DNA of 64,000 nt from Campanula takesimana (lineage: Eukaryota; Streptophyta; Magnoliopsida; Asterales; Campanulaceae), in assembly GCA_026119855.1 (NCBI GenBank), contig JAOWBW010000192.1, positions 620,001 through 684,000 on the forward strand, given 5' to 3'. The stretch's first letter is position 1; each line of letters opens with the position of its first letter. The translations under genes and the position numbers were made by a program. This document shows positions 1 through 9,523 of this stretch, in pieces. A model generated the notes under the pieces. That model saw only the letters and a list, made by a program, of their open reading frames with translations, ran no database searches and was not told the origin of the DNA.

Positions 1-2201
1 TACGATAATTCCACAGAAATTCTGTAGAATATGGAAAACAAAATCTGGAAACAACATCCGTACGGCTTCAATTTAGGCGCACGCCTAGTACTGAGCCGTA
101 CGGCTCCTGTTTACAGAAACCTGCAGATTGTCTGCAAACTGCTGTTTTTCGCCTCATGATAAGTCAAAGACGATCTTTAATTAACCCTCTGGACTATGTG
201 CTGGAAACAGCTACACTTACACTAAATTGAGTTTCATCTAAGGAGGTTCGACTGATGCCATATGAGATATGGAATGAAAGAAAACTTGGTTTGTCTTTCA
301 TAAAGATTTGTGATGTGATGCTTTTGAGAAAAGTGTTTCCTGAGACAAAATCACACCTAAATCTTATAAATGTAACTTCATTGGATATCTTAATGATATT
401 GATTTTACACCCTTTAAAGAGTACAAATCGTTTGTTAATCTAAATAGCACTTTCTAGATAAATTGTTTATCTCTAAAGAAATAGTGGGAGTAAAATGTAT
501 CTCGAAGAGTTCAAGACCCAGAAAATGACATGGAACCTAAGATGGAAGTTGAATAAATTTTCACAAGGAGTTGTGGAAATTCGTTCAAGTATACACAAGA
601 AATTTTCATAACTGATAGGATACTATCTATAACAAGAAATATTGATTTCTCGTAATAGAAAGTAATTGGGAAGATATCGTTGCGAATGATTGACCTATTA
701 CCTATCGAGATGCAAAGTCCGCTCCGGAATTAGATCAATGACTTGGAGTCATAAAGTCTAAAAGTGCAATCCATGTATCATAATCAAGTTTCGAACTTGA
801 TTGTTCTACCCTAAGGCTTAAAAACCATAGGATAGAAAATGAGTTTTCTTGGAGAAAACGGATATGAATCGCAAGGTGCATATTGATAAAAGCACGACTA
901 ATTGAGTAAAGTTAATTCATAATGTTGATTATGATGAAACTTTATCACCCGTAGTCATGATTTATGTTATTAGAATTATAATTGTCATGACTTCATATTT
1001 CGAATATGTAATATGACAGATGGATGTCAAAACTATATTCTTAACAGGAACTTACATTAGGATGTGTTTGATACAACCTAAAAGTTTTGATTGATCCATA
1101 AAATTCTAATAAAAAAAATGCAAGTTGCAGAAATTCATGAGATGGATTGAAGCAAACTACTTGGAGTAAAATTTCATTTTGATGTAGTAATCAAAGAGTT
1201 TGAATTCATCAAAGATGAGACTTGTGGTTACAATAAATTTAGTGGGAGCGTAATATTATTCCTAGTCATATATATGTGGTTCACATATAATTCATTCTGA
1301 AAGAGTTTCTAAATGAAAGACTTGGATAAAGCCACATATATCCTTGGAATTTAGATTTATGGAGATAAATCTAAAACGTTGATTGATTAAAGTCAAAGTA
1401 CTAATAAAGAGAAGATAGTGAAAAGTTCACTACGCAAGACTCTTGGAGAGGTTACTTGCGAAAGTCTAATGGCATTAATCTTTTCAAGATTTAGTCTTAC
1501 TGGAAGACTAATGAGCAAGATTACATGATTAGTATTCCATATGCTTCGGCAATTGGATCTATCGTGTAGGCCATATAAATGTACTAAGACCGGATGTCTC
1601 ATATACTTGGAGTATATGAGATAATATCGATCGGATCCTTGTGAAATTCACTAGATAAGAAACATCCTTATGTACTTGAGAAGAACTAAAGGATGCATTC
1701 TTGATCTTTGATGGAATGAAAGATGATCTTGTAATAGTTACATAGATGCATTCTTACATACCAACAAAGATAAATATTGCAGTATAAATACATGTTTATG
1801 TTTAATAATGGTGTTAGAAAAGTTCTAAATATACCATTACTATTCTACAAAAGGTTGAGTATCTAGTGGCATGGGATGCAACTAGAAAATTGTTTGGATT
1901 AAGATACTAATTAGTAAACTATAAATCATTTCTAGTGTTACTAATTGATGTACCTTCATTGTGTCAATAATTGTTATTGCACAAATCAAGGAACTAATGT
2001 CTTATCTAAATATATACTCAGACGTTTCTATCTTACTCGAGAAATCGTCAAAGATGGGAGATGTCAAAATATGCAAAATACCTTATGATAATAACAAGGA
2101 TAATCATCCCACATAAGCTCGTTTGCAATTATGATGGAGATCATAACTAATCTCAATGGGTATTGGATACACTTTGATTGGGCCTAGTGCAAGTGGGAGA
2201 T
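1..2201 (+). mobile_element. Degenerate Copia polyprotein region (integrase tail, RT, RNase H)
   Basis: This is the internal part of a Ty1/Copia retrotransposon whose 5' end lies left of the window. Translation around 255-480 gives broken stretches like the Copia integrase C-terminus (PYEIWNERK, then a YP...Y...STNCLL-like run). Around 1015-1070 a decayed reverse transcriptase motif reads QMDVKTIFLTG, matching the family MDVK-AFL-G motif. No open frame exceeds about 60 codons, so the polyprotein is dead. The region ends in a short purine-rich tract (aagtgggaga, 2191-2200) directly before the 3' LTR, as expected for a plus-strand primer. The order integrase, RT, purine tract, LTR fits Copia and not Gypsy. 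Confidence 0.75.
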
Positions 2202-3581
2202 TGTTGGATATTATGCCCTAGGCCCTTGAGAAAGGCCTATGCGTTATATCATAGCTTCATTGTTATAAGAGATAACAAACCGATTATTATATCTTTTGCA
2301 TGTTTACTATAATGATCATTGTCCCTAGCACTTATGAAGGGCTAGCATGAGTTTAATGGATAATCATATGATGATTATAGTGCAGAGGATGCGGATTAAA
2401 CTTGTGGTACATGTTAGAGAACAAGTAATAGATAGACCCGTTAAGAGATTTATGTCATGGTCAAATGTCATAATTAGATCTCATAATAGTTATATTATTT
2501 ATCCTTAGACCTGAGATTATCATATTCTTCCACATGATGAACATTATGTTTGACGTACTCAAATGCTACCCCTAACCGGTGGTTATACAGGCTACGATTG
2601 GCATAATCAGATTCTTGTAGGGAAGAATGATAAGTCAAGATGGGATTTTTCCCTCTCTCAAGAGAGATATCTGCTTGGCCACTCGATGAGTGAGATTGAC
2701 AATAGTGTACGGTCGTACCCAAATGAATTGATGTGTTCAATGTCATTTGCTCATATCAATCTACTCGGGATCGAGAAAGCATTGGACAACATAAGTTGAC
2801 GTGGACCATGACTTATGTCCAATATGATATCACGTGACAAAGGGATTGTGATATGTTTTATAAGGTTACTTTGGGCTTTCAAAGTTATACTAATTAGGTA
2901 GTCATAATGGCTTGCTAGAGTCCTCTTATGACTTACGGGTTTCGTTCGGACTCGTTGCCAACATAGTATAATCCTATTGGGTCACACACAATAGAGCGGA
3001 TTTGAAAAAGGCTAAAATCGGGGATTTCTGAACTGGCCACCGTACGGCTACAATGGTGGAGTACGGCTCCAAAGGAGCCGTACGACTGCTGTGTCCGTAA
3101 CAGACCAGTTTGTTCAGTTTTCTGGACAGAAAAGGATCTCGATCCCAAACGGAATTAGGTCAAACCCTTATATATAATATACAGCCAGGTTTGACAGCCT
3201 CTAATGTTTATTTTGGAAATCACAAACAATTGTTTTAGAAACAATAAATTATAGAGAGGTTTGATTATTTACTTTGAGATTCATGATCGTCAAAATACAA
3301 TAATCAATGAAGCAAATAATTCCGACGAAGAAATCGTTTCTTCATCAAGACTTGGGTCTAGATATCCAGATCAAGAAGGTGTTCTTGATATCCGTTCGAC
3401 GTGTGGATACCGATGGAGGGTGTTTCTTTTAGCACCTTAAAGTCCGTGTTTATGGATGCGATCTTCAAGGGTTAGTTTCTTTCATCTTGTATTTAATTTA
3501 ATCAACATGTACGGACCCGGGATCTTGGGTGTTTGATTTTATCTGTTTATTCTGCTGCGCATGATGCATCAAAACCCAACA
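2202..3581 (+). repeat. 3' LTR of the left Copia element
   Basis: A 1.38-kb LTR starts TGTTGGATATT just after the purine tract and ends AAACCCAACA, so the termini form the short inverted repeat TGTTGG/CCAACA. Its partner LTR is outside the window, so neither the target duplication nor the age can be checked. Around 3040-3087 it carries three copies of a CCGTACGGC-type palindrome that also occurs at 58-68 and 93-106 in the element interior. Confidence 0.75.
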
Positions 3582-4096
3582 CATAGAACCAAATTGCAAC
3601 ACATACACACTACTAACTCGTTTGATTTTCCACCGCAGCATGATAGGATGAGTGATGTTGGTGATCAATTTGACCAAAATTAGATTAGTTTATAGGATCA
3701 CTTTAGTTAATGCTCTAAATCCACAAATGGTGATGATGATGATGACACACGTAACCCAATCAAGGACACTCATAATCATGTATACACAGTTGTCAACCTA
3801 GTTACCGATATTGAAGGAACATATGGCATAAATTTTTAAGCACAACAAACGTGCGAGGCTAGGTTCACGGTTACAAATGAAGATAAGGACGTACGAAGTT
3901 AAGAAAGAGGAATAAGAAGTCTTCTACAATGTGTACATCCTCACAATATGTTAAACTCTCCGCTCACCTAATTCCCACACTGTCTCACTCCCAAACTTGA
4001 ACTTTTATGTAATCAAATGGGGTGAGATATGATTCCCTATTTCTGTGGCCATTTTCCTTCCAATCATTACTTTAATATATATTAAGGGAACAAGCT

Positions 4097-4143
<47 letters not shown>

Positions 4144-4880
4144 GACTTTACATAAGATAAATGTGTGCTTATTTAATCACTTTGCACACTACTCAATGAT
4201 CACAATATTTTTGTGCTTGCCCCTTCCTTTCATTACATACACCCCTTTTCATATTCTTGGCCATATACCATAATTCCCCAAATCATTCTCCCAATTTCTA
4301 ACCATAAATTCCCATCATTTCCTAATCCACTTCCTCATCAAGGTGGGTCTAACCTATTCTTAGTGCAAAAGGGTAGGAAATCGGGTATCAAAAGAAGGTG
4401 AACGGATGTCTTTAATGTGCCATTCTTTCATGCATTATTAGGCTCAAACGGGTGTTCTAGCGATGATTTTATTTAAGTGTCTAGATAGACAAAACAAGGC
4501 CAACAAAAGGGTTGAGAAAGAAATGCCATAAATACCAAATAACCTATAGACTTGTAAGTGAGAGGTGGTGCAATCATGCCTTTAGTAGTGTTAATGAAGT
4601 TCCAACTCTAGGTTAAACAATAGCACACATGATGGCTAATAAAAAACCCTCGGATCATCACCGACCATGGCCAACATCCCAAAATATAAAGAGAACAAAA
4701 TTTTAAATTTTTCTATTTTTTTGGAGGGTGACAACTATATACACTCCCCTATAAACCCACAAACTCGGAGAGATGCCTACCCACAAATTCAAAATATGCT
4801 ATGTCCTCATAGCGTAGAATGAAAACATGCTTTGGGTTCAAAGGATGGCATGACACAACAAAAGAATAAAATGAAAGCAA
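3582..4880 (-). other. Probable 3' untranslated part of the Gypsy element; no gene seen
   Basis: No coding region is recognisable here. The stretch lies between the Copia 3' LTR and the Gypsy coding region, and no Gypsy 3' LTR was found in it. The simplest reading is that the Copia inserted into the 3' internal region of the Gypsy, whose remaining part and 3' LTR lie left of the window. It contains one CT microsatellite. Confidence 0.4.
4100..4136. repeat. (CT)n microsatellite
   Basis: About 18 uninterrupted CT units are followed by a short T run. Confidence 0.95.
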
Positions 4881-4956
4881 AATAAATGTTAGCTAGTTGG
4901 GTTGCCTCCCAACAAGCGCATTTGTTTAACGTCGTTAGCCCGACGGTCCCCCAATA

Positions 4957-5337
4957 TTACTTGGGGTTGAGATTGGCCGCTTCAGTCTTGGCCTTTGCTT
5001 TTCGACCCTTTGACCACCTTTTGTTTACTTGGGCAAAAACACCCATCTTCTTCCATACATAAGCTCCTTGCTTGATTAAATCGGGAGGGGCCCAAAGAAC
5101 TTTTGGAGCCTTTTGTTTTGCCTTTTTCTTCTTCTTGGGGCTCTTTCCCCCAAACTCATTTGGTTCCTTCATCTTAGGAATACATTTCTCAACAAAACTA
5201 TCAAAATGGTTATCTTGATTACAAGTATCAGAAAATATATTATCACAGAAATTAATAGTCAAACATTCCTCTACTTTCAAACAAGAATCAACACATTCAG
5301 AATTTAATGGCATAAGTGGTGTATGTGATGGCACCAA
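4957..5337 (-). CDS. Lysine-rich 3' ORF of the Gypsy element, unknown function
   Basis: The frame encodes about 126 residues. It is acidic and cysteine-containing at the N-terminus, then has a basic stretch KKKKKAKQKAPK and a tail with WSKGRKAKAK. It lies in the same frame as gag and protease, downstream of the protease stop (5551-5553). Between the two, 5355-5543 is open in another frame, so the original product may have been one longer protein now split by a frameshift. I recognise no enzymatic motif. The basic patch could bind nucleic acid or act as a nuclear signal, but that is inference. Confidence 0.45.
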   Translation of the reverse strand: MVPSHTPLMPLNSECVDSCLKVEECLTINFCDNIFSDTCNQDNHFDSFVEKCIPKMKEPNEFGGKSPKKKKKAKQKAPKVLWAPPDLIKQGAYVWKKMGVFAQVNKRWSKGRKAKAKTEAANLNPK

Positions 5338-5550
5338 CTCTTTTTAAGAGTTGTTTAAGGGGTGATACGACCCCTCACTCCTTGAGTGTTGGTCGGCCTT
5401 AATGTTGCTAGCCAAGGGACAAAAACGTCCGCTTTATCCCTAAATTTCTTACCGCCATTCACACCTTGTTTAAATATTGCAAAATCACTTATGTACCCAA
5501 CAAATTCTTCCTTAGGCGGAGGTTCTCTAGATTTTTCAGACATTAAAAAT

Positions 5551-6246
5551 TTAATCTCTACCCCCCATCACTTTCATACAAATTCTACCCTTACACACAT
5601 CAATCATCGCATTAGTGTCAAACATAAAAGGCCTCCCAAGTAGTATGGGAGCTTTTAGTTTATCATCATGTGAGCCTTCCATGCACAATACCAAGAAATC
5701 AACTGGAGTTATTAAATCATTTATTTGGACCAACACTCCTTCTGCAACTCCTAATGGTCGTTTGACCGAATGATCCGCTAGTTGTATGTCGCGTGTAGGA
5801 GGTTTTAACTCAGTTATCCCCAATTCCCTAAAAACTTGGTAAGGCATCACATTGACACTAGCTCCTAAATCCATTAAACCTTTGAAACTTTGACCCCTTA
5901 GAGTGATTGGAATAGTAAAACATCCGGGGTCTTTCATTGCACTTTTAGTTTTCATAACATCCACACCACCAGAAGGTGTGGTTTTTCCAACATCAAGAGG
6001 AGGGGGCTCTAATACATCATTGTTCAACCCCACACTTTTCTCATTCTCACATGTATACTCATCATCATTAGATTCATAAGTACAAAGAGAAGAAAGAAAT
6101 ACCTCCTCGATTTCCTCGCTGTCATCCCACACCGTCATAATTGACTTGACTTGGTCTGGTGGGTTTTGAAAATTTCCCTGTTTATGCCCTTGCTGCCCTT
6201 CAGCTAGTTGACCAATTTGGGACTCCAGCTTTTTGTTAACAGCATC
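5551..6246 (-). CDS. Aspartic protease domain of the Gypsy gag-pro frame
   Basis: This is the retropepsin-like domain that would cleave the gag-pro polyprotein. The active-site stretch reads FKGLMDLGASVNVMPYQVF; DLGAS is the usual form in Athila/Tat elements in place of DTG/DSG. The flap side shows VDFLVL and APILLGRPFM, the conserved ILGRPF-type box that ends the fold. The domain is in the same frame as gag but separated from it by one TAG (6247-6249), about 36 codons before the first methionine at 6138. The TAG could be a readthrough stop or ordinary decay. The frame ends at 5551, leaving no room for RT. Confidence 0.75.
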   Translation of the reverse strand, partial: DAVNKKLESQIGQLAEGQQGHKQGNFQNPPDQVKSIMTVWDDSEEIEEVFLSSLCTYESNDDEYTCENEKSVGLNNDVLEPPPLDVGKTTPSGGVDVMKTKSAMKDPGCFTIPITLRGQSFKGLMDLGASVNVMPYQVFRELGITELKPPTRDIQLADHSVKRPLGVAEGVLVQINDLITPVDFLVLCMEGSHDDKLKAPILLGRPFMFDTNAMIDVCKGRICMKVMGGRD

Positions 6247-7353
6247 CTACTGCTTCCCTCGTTGCTCCATCATCCACCTCATTTGTTGTTGTTCTTGCAG
6301 CATTGACCTCATCATTTCCTCCATGGATTGCTTGGGCTGCTGTTCCGGATTCCCTTGCGGGGGAGGAGGATAAAAAGGTTTTTGTTGTTGAAACTGGTTC
6401 CATTGGTTACCCCTCCATGACAGATTCGGATGATACTTCCAATACGGATTATAAGTGTTAGAATAGATACCACCTTGATTTTGTGTTGGGGGATAACCTT
6501 GCATTGCATTTACCTGTTCAAAATCATACTGCGCAACAACTTGGCAAACATTAGTAGCATGAGTGTTAGGACCACAATTAGCACAGAAATCATATACAAC
6601 ATTAGCACTTGATGAACCCATATTAGTGTTAAATTTCGCAAAATTTTGGTTCAACAAGGACACCTGTCTAGTGAATTCATCCACACCACTCAACTCATGT
6701 ACTCCCCTAGGTTTTCCTCTAGAGCCTTTTTCTTGAGAATTGGCCCCTAACATCTCAAATAATTCCTGAGTTTCAGCAACAGTTTTAGCTCCTTGAAAGC
6801 CACCCGCTGCGTTGTCAACCGTAGCTTGGTCAACTGCACCCATCCCACCATAAAATGTTTGATGTAAAAGGGCATCGGGAAAAGTATGATGGGGACACTG
6901 CACTTGCAACATTTTAAACCTATCACACGCCTCATGAAATGGCTCACATTGTTCTTGAGTAAACCCTATGATTTTCTGTCTAAAGGTGGCCAAAGTGGCA
7001 TGTGGGAAGAATTTTTTAAGAAAATAATCATGCAACCCATCCCATGTAGTAATGCTCCTAGAAGGAAGTAACATTAGCCAGGTTTTGGCTGCCCCTTGAA
7101 GAGCAAAAGGAAAATATTTAAGCCGTAATTGTTCTTCGGTAACCCCCTCCTTAACTGGAAATCCCGACACAATCATCATATACTCTCTCAAAAAATTCAA
7201 AGAATCTTCGGCGGGAAGACCCTGGAACTTAGGCAGCTGACTAAAGTAATTCCCCTTCGCCTCATAGGTCTTAGCTGAATCAGTCAAGACAATGCACGAC
7301 ACCGATGTGTCGACCTTGGGCCTAGCATAATCTTTCATTAATGGATTTTCCAT
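6247..7353 (-). CDS. Gypsy gag (capsid/nucleocapsid)
   Basis: A 368-residue gag that would form the virus-like particle and package element RNA. The central capsid region includes LKYFPFALQGAAKTWL and SITTWDGLHDYFLKKFFP, hallmarks of Athila/Tat gag. A zinc knuckle CANCGPNTHATNVC (C-x2-C-x4-H-x4-C) lies about two thirds along. The C-terminus is very glutamine-rich. The first methionine at 7353 lies about 220 bp after the primer-binding site, typical spacing for a leader. No frameshift is seen within the gag. Confidence 0.85.
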   Translation of the reverse strand: MENPLMKDYARPKVDTSVSCIVLTDSAKTYEAKGNYFSQLPKFQGLPAEDSLNFLREYMMIVSGFPVKEGVTEEQLRLKYFPFALQGAAKTWLMLLPSRSITTWDGLHDYFLKKFFPHATLATFRQKIIGFTQEQCEPFHEACDRFKMLQVQCPHHTFPDALLHQTFYGGMGAVDQATVDNAAGGFQGAKTVAETQELFEMLGANSQEKGSRGKPRGVHELSGVDEFTRQVSLLNQNFAKFNTNMGSSSANVVYDFCANCGPNTHATNVCQVVAQYDFEQVNAMQGYPPTQNQGGIYSNTYNPYWKYHPNLSWRGNQWNQFQQQKPFYPPPPQGNPEQQPKQSMEEMMRSMLQEQQQMRWMMEQRGKQ

Positions 7354-7572
7354 CTCTTCAACTAACTTTTCTTCCTCGGTGGAAGAAATTTATAATTCAC
7401 TTAAAACTACGTCTGTCTCGCTGACAGAAGCCTCAGATTCGATATCTGATTCCTGAATAGGGGGAATGCCCCTCTCAAGCTTATCGATATTATCGTTCAC
7501 AGGGACCAACTCGGGATCCAAGGAACACCTACTAAACATACACCGATTAAATTAACTTGTAATTCACAACAA

Positions 7573-7591
7573 GTCCCCGACAACGGCGCCA
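7573..7591 (-). promoter_or_regulatory. Primer-binding site, tRNA-Asp type
   Basis: On the minus strand the sequence TGGCGCCGTTGTCGGGGAC lies 6 bases after the LTR end. It differs at one base from the TGGCGCCGTTGCCGGGGA site typical of Athila/Tat elements, which is complementary to the tRNA-Asp 3' end. It fixes the element's orientation. Confidence 0.85.
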
Positions 7592-7597
7592 AAAACT

Positions 7598-9089
7598 TGA
7601 TGGAGAAAAATCCTCGTGTAATAAAAACCTTGCAAGTGTACAAGTACCGTAGTAGCAGTGTACAAAAGTAAGAGTCTAACCATAGAGACTTGAGTGAAAC
7701 ACAAGTTGATTTAATTAGATTGAACCTAACCAAAGGGGGTTTGTATTAATTGTCGATTAAACTAATTGCATAAATAAATAACAGAAATAAATAAACTAAG
7801 AATTTGATCAGATTATGAGAAGTATTCACAGATTGGATTTCACTTTACCATCATTCTATGTTCTTTTTCGTTAATGACAAACATCAATTCCATTCTAGAG
7901 TTCATTCACTTTTATAAGAATTAGGACGGTTCGGTCGCCGGATTACAATTCTAATATTTCATTATTGTTTATATATCCCGCAAGGTCAATATATTCAATT
8001 AAGAAATCTTGAAGCTCCTAAGAATAATAAAACCTAAATTAATTTTGAATTCCGCAAGGTCATCAATTTAATCTATTCAATCAAGCAATGGTCAACGTTT
8101 TAATTACCCAAATTAATGGCGCGTTTAATACCCTATTGTTAAAAGGCCAATTTGTATCTTAACATACAATTGAAATCCCTAAAACATGGAGTTAAGAATA
8201 CTTGTTGAACTAGAACGGAGAAGAATTGGAAGAATTATAACAAAAACATAGAAATCCGGTAAAGTTACTTCCAATCTATGAATAATAAATTTAGCTACTC
8301 ATAATATTAATCAAAACCATTACAAGAAATAAAGAAAACCTGGAATAAATCTTTGATGCTTGTTCTTGAATAATCCCAACCTTGAATCTTGAATAAAAGT
8401 ATGTCTATACTAAAGTGGATGAAGTGTTATATTATACTAAGGCTAAGGAGGTGTAAAAATTAGGAAAAACCTAGAATTCCTTGTTGATAAAGAAGAAAAT
8501 AAGTGTTGATGGCCGAAATTCCCCAGGAGCCCCTGGGATTTTTGAGTTTCTAGAAAAGCCCTTCGAAAATTCCCCAAAGGTCCTCTAAAAATTCCAGAAA
8601 AGTCTCTGAATATTTGGAAATTACTGTAAAGCCCATCATAATTTGGATAATTCCTCAAAGGTCCCTGGAAAATTCCTCTAAGGTCCCTGAGTGGGCGCCT
8701 GCCCGCTTTGAGAGTGGGCGCTCACCCGCTTGATCAGCCCTCTTGGCAATTCGGAGCTCAAGTGTGTGATTTGTACTTTTTACGCGTAAACTTCCAGAGG
8801 CCATAACTTTTTCATACGAACTCCGATTTGGACGTGTAAACTATCGTTGGAAAGATCTTTTCGAGTACAATCCAATGGAATTGATTGCTCAGATGTCACA
8901 TCTCTTTATCATTATGTTCTGGTCCGCTCTTTATCCTTCTTTTTCGCACTTTAACGTACATGAATCCGTGCATTCTTTTGGTCCTTCCCTATACTCATAA
9001 ACACTCCAAAAACCATCAAAACACTCAGGGTTGAGCATCTAATAAGTCATAGGAATATATGATTTGGATGGGTAAAAACACATCCATCA
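7598..9089 (-). repeat. 5' LTR of the Gypsy element
   Basis: A 1.49-kb LTR bounded by TGATGGA and TCCATCA. Around 8690-8731 it holds a reiterated GTGGGCGC/CCCGCTT word. The LTR contains short open frames but no supported gene. Confidence 0.8.
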
Positions 9090-9160
9090 TGGACACTTAC
9101 TTTGGGACAGACTAAAAAAGAAAGGTGGACACTTACTCTGGGACGGAGGGATCAGTATTT
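9090..9160. repeat. Stowaway-like MITE end interrupted by the Gypsy insertion
   Basis: A short motif, ggacacttact-tgggac, is repeated twice and is followed by ctgggacggaggga, the usual end of plant Stowaway MITEs. The other half should lie beyond the Gypsy 3' LTR, off the left edge. Just downstream, about 24 bases beginning gtatttataatggtat are repeated near 9153 and 9279. Confidence 0.5.
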
Positions 9161-9309
9161 ATAATGGTATATCAATAGTAAATATTATATTTTCATTAAG
9201 ATAAATAAATAAAGTAAAATTATTACTCAAAATTTCGTTATATTTATTAGTCATTTCACATTAATAGAAAATTGGTAGTATTTATAATGGTATATCAATA
9301 TAAAACCTG

Positions 9310-9357
9310 AAGAAATTTTGCTTGCCATTGTCATGAGATGAGAATCGAACTCACATC

Positions 9358-9394
<37 letters not shown>

Positions 9395-9440
9395 TTACAA
9401 CTAAATTAGACACACCAATTGATTCAATGGGTGCACTTCC
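9310..9440 (-). repeat. Possible decayed tRNA-like SINE with a 30-base A/T run
   Basis: On the minus strand TGTGAGTTCGATTCTC resembles an RNA polymerase III box B (GGTTCGANNCC), preceded by a poly(T) run (poly(A) on plus, about 9360-9389) and a possible box A region near 9400-9420. No tail or target duplication could be established. It may be a chance resemblance. Confidence 0.25.
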
Positions 9441-9523
9441 GCCCCTGAACTGGTGGAGTATGGAAAAATCAGAGACCAGACCAGAAGAATGAACCCTATT
9501 TTACAGTAAACAAAATATCAATG

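Larger units (their letters stand above)
4881..9089 (-). mobile_element. Athila/Tat-like Gypsy element, gag-protease only
   Basis: Read on the minus strand the order is 5' LTR (9089 to 7598), primer-binding site (7591 to 7573), gag (7353 to 6247), an in-frame TAG, protease (to 5551), and a lysine-rich ORF (5337 to 4957). No reverse transcriptase or integrase follows: only about 650 bp separate the protease from the conserved-looking 3' stretch near 4890-4950. The element is therefore a non-autonomous gag-protease derivative that would need another element's polymerase. The LTR termini TGATGGA/TCCATCA are perfect inverted repeats, and the base after the LTR begins the putative target duplication TGGAC (9090-9094). 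The second copy is not in the window. Confidence 0.8.
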
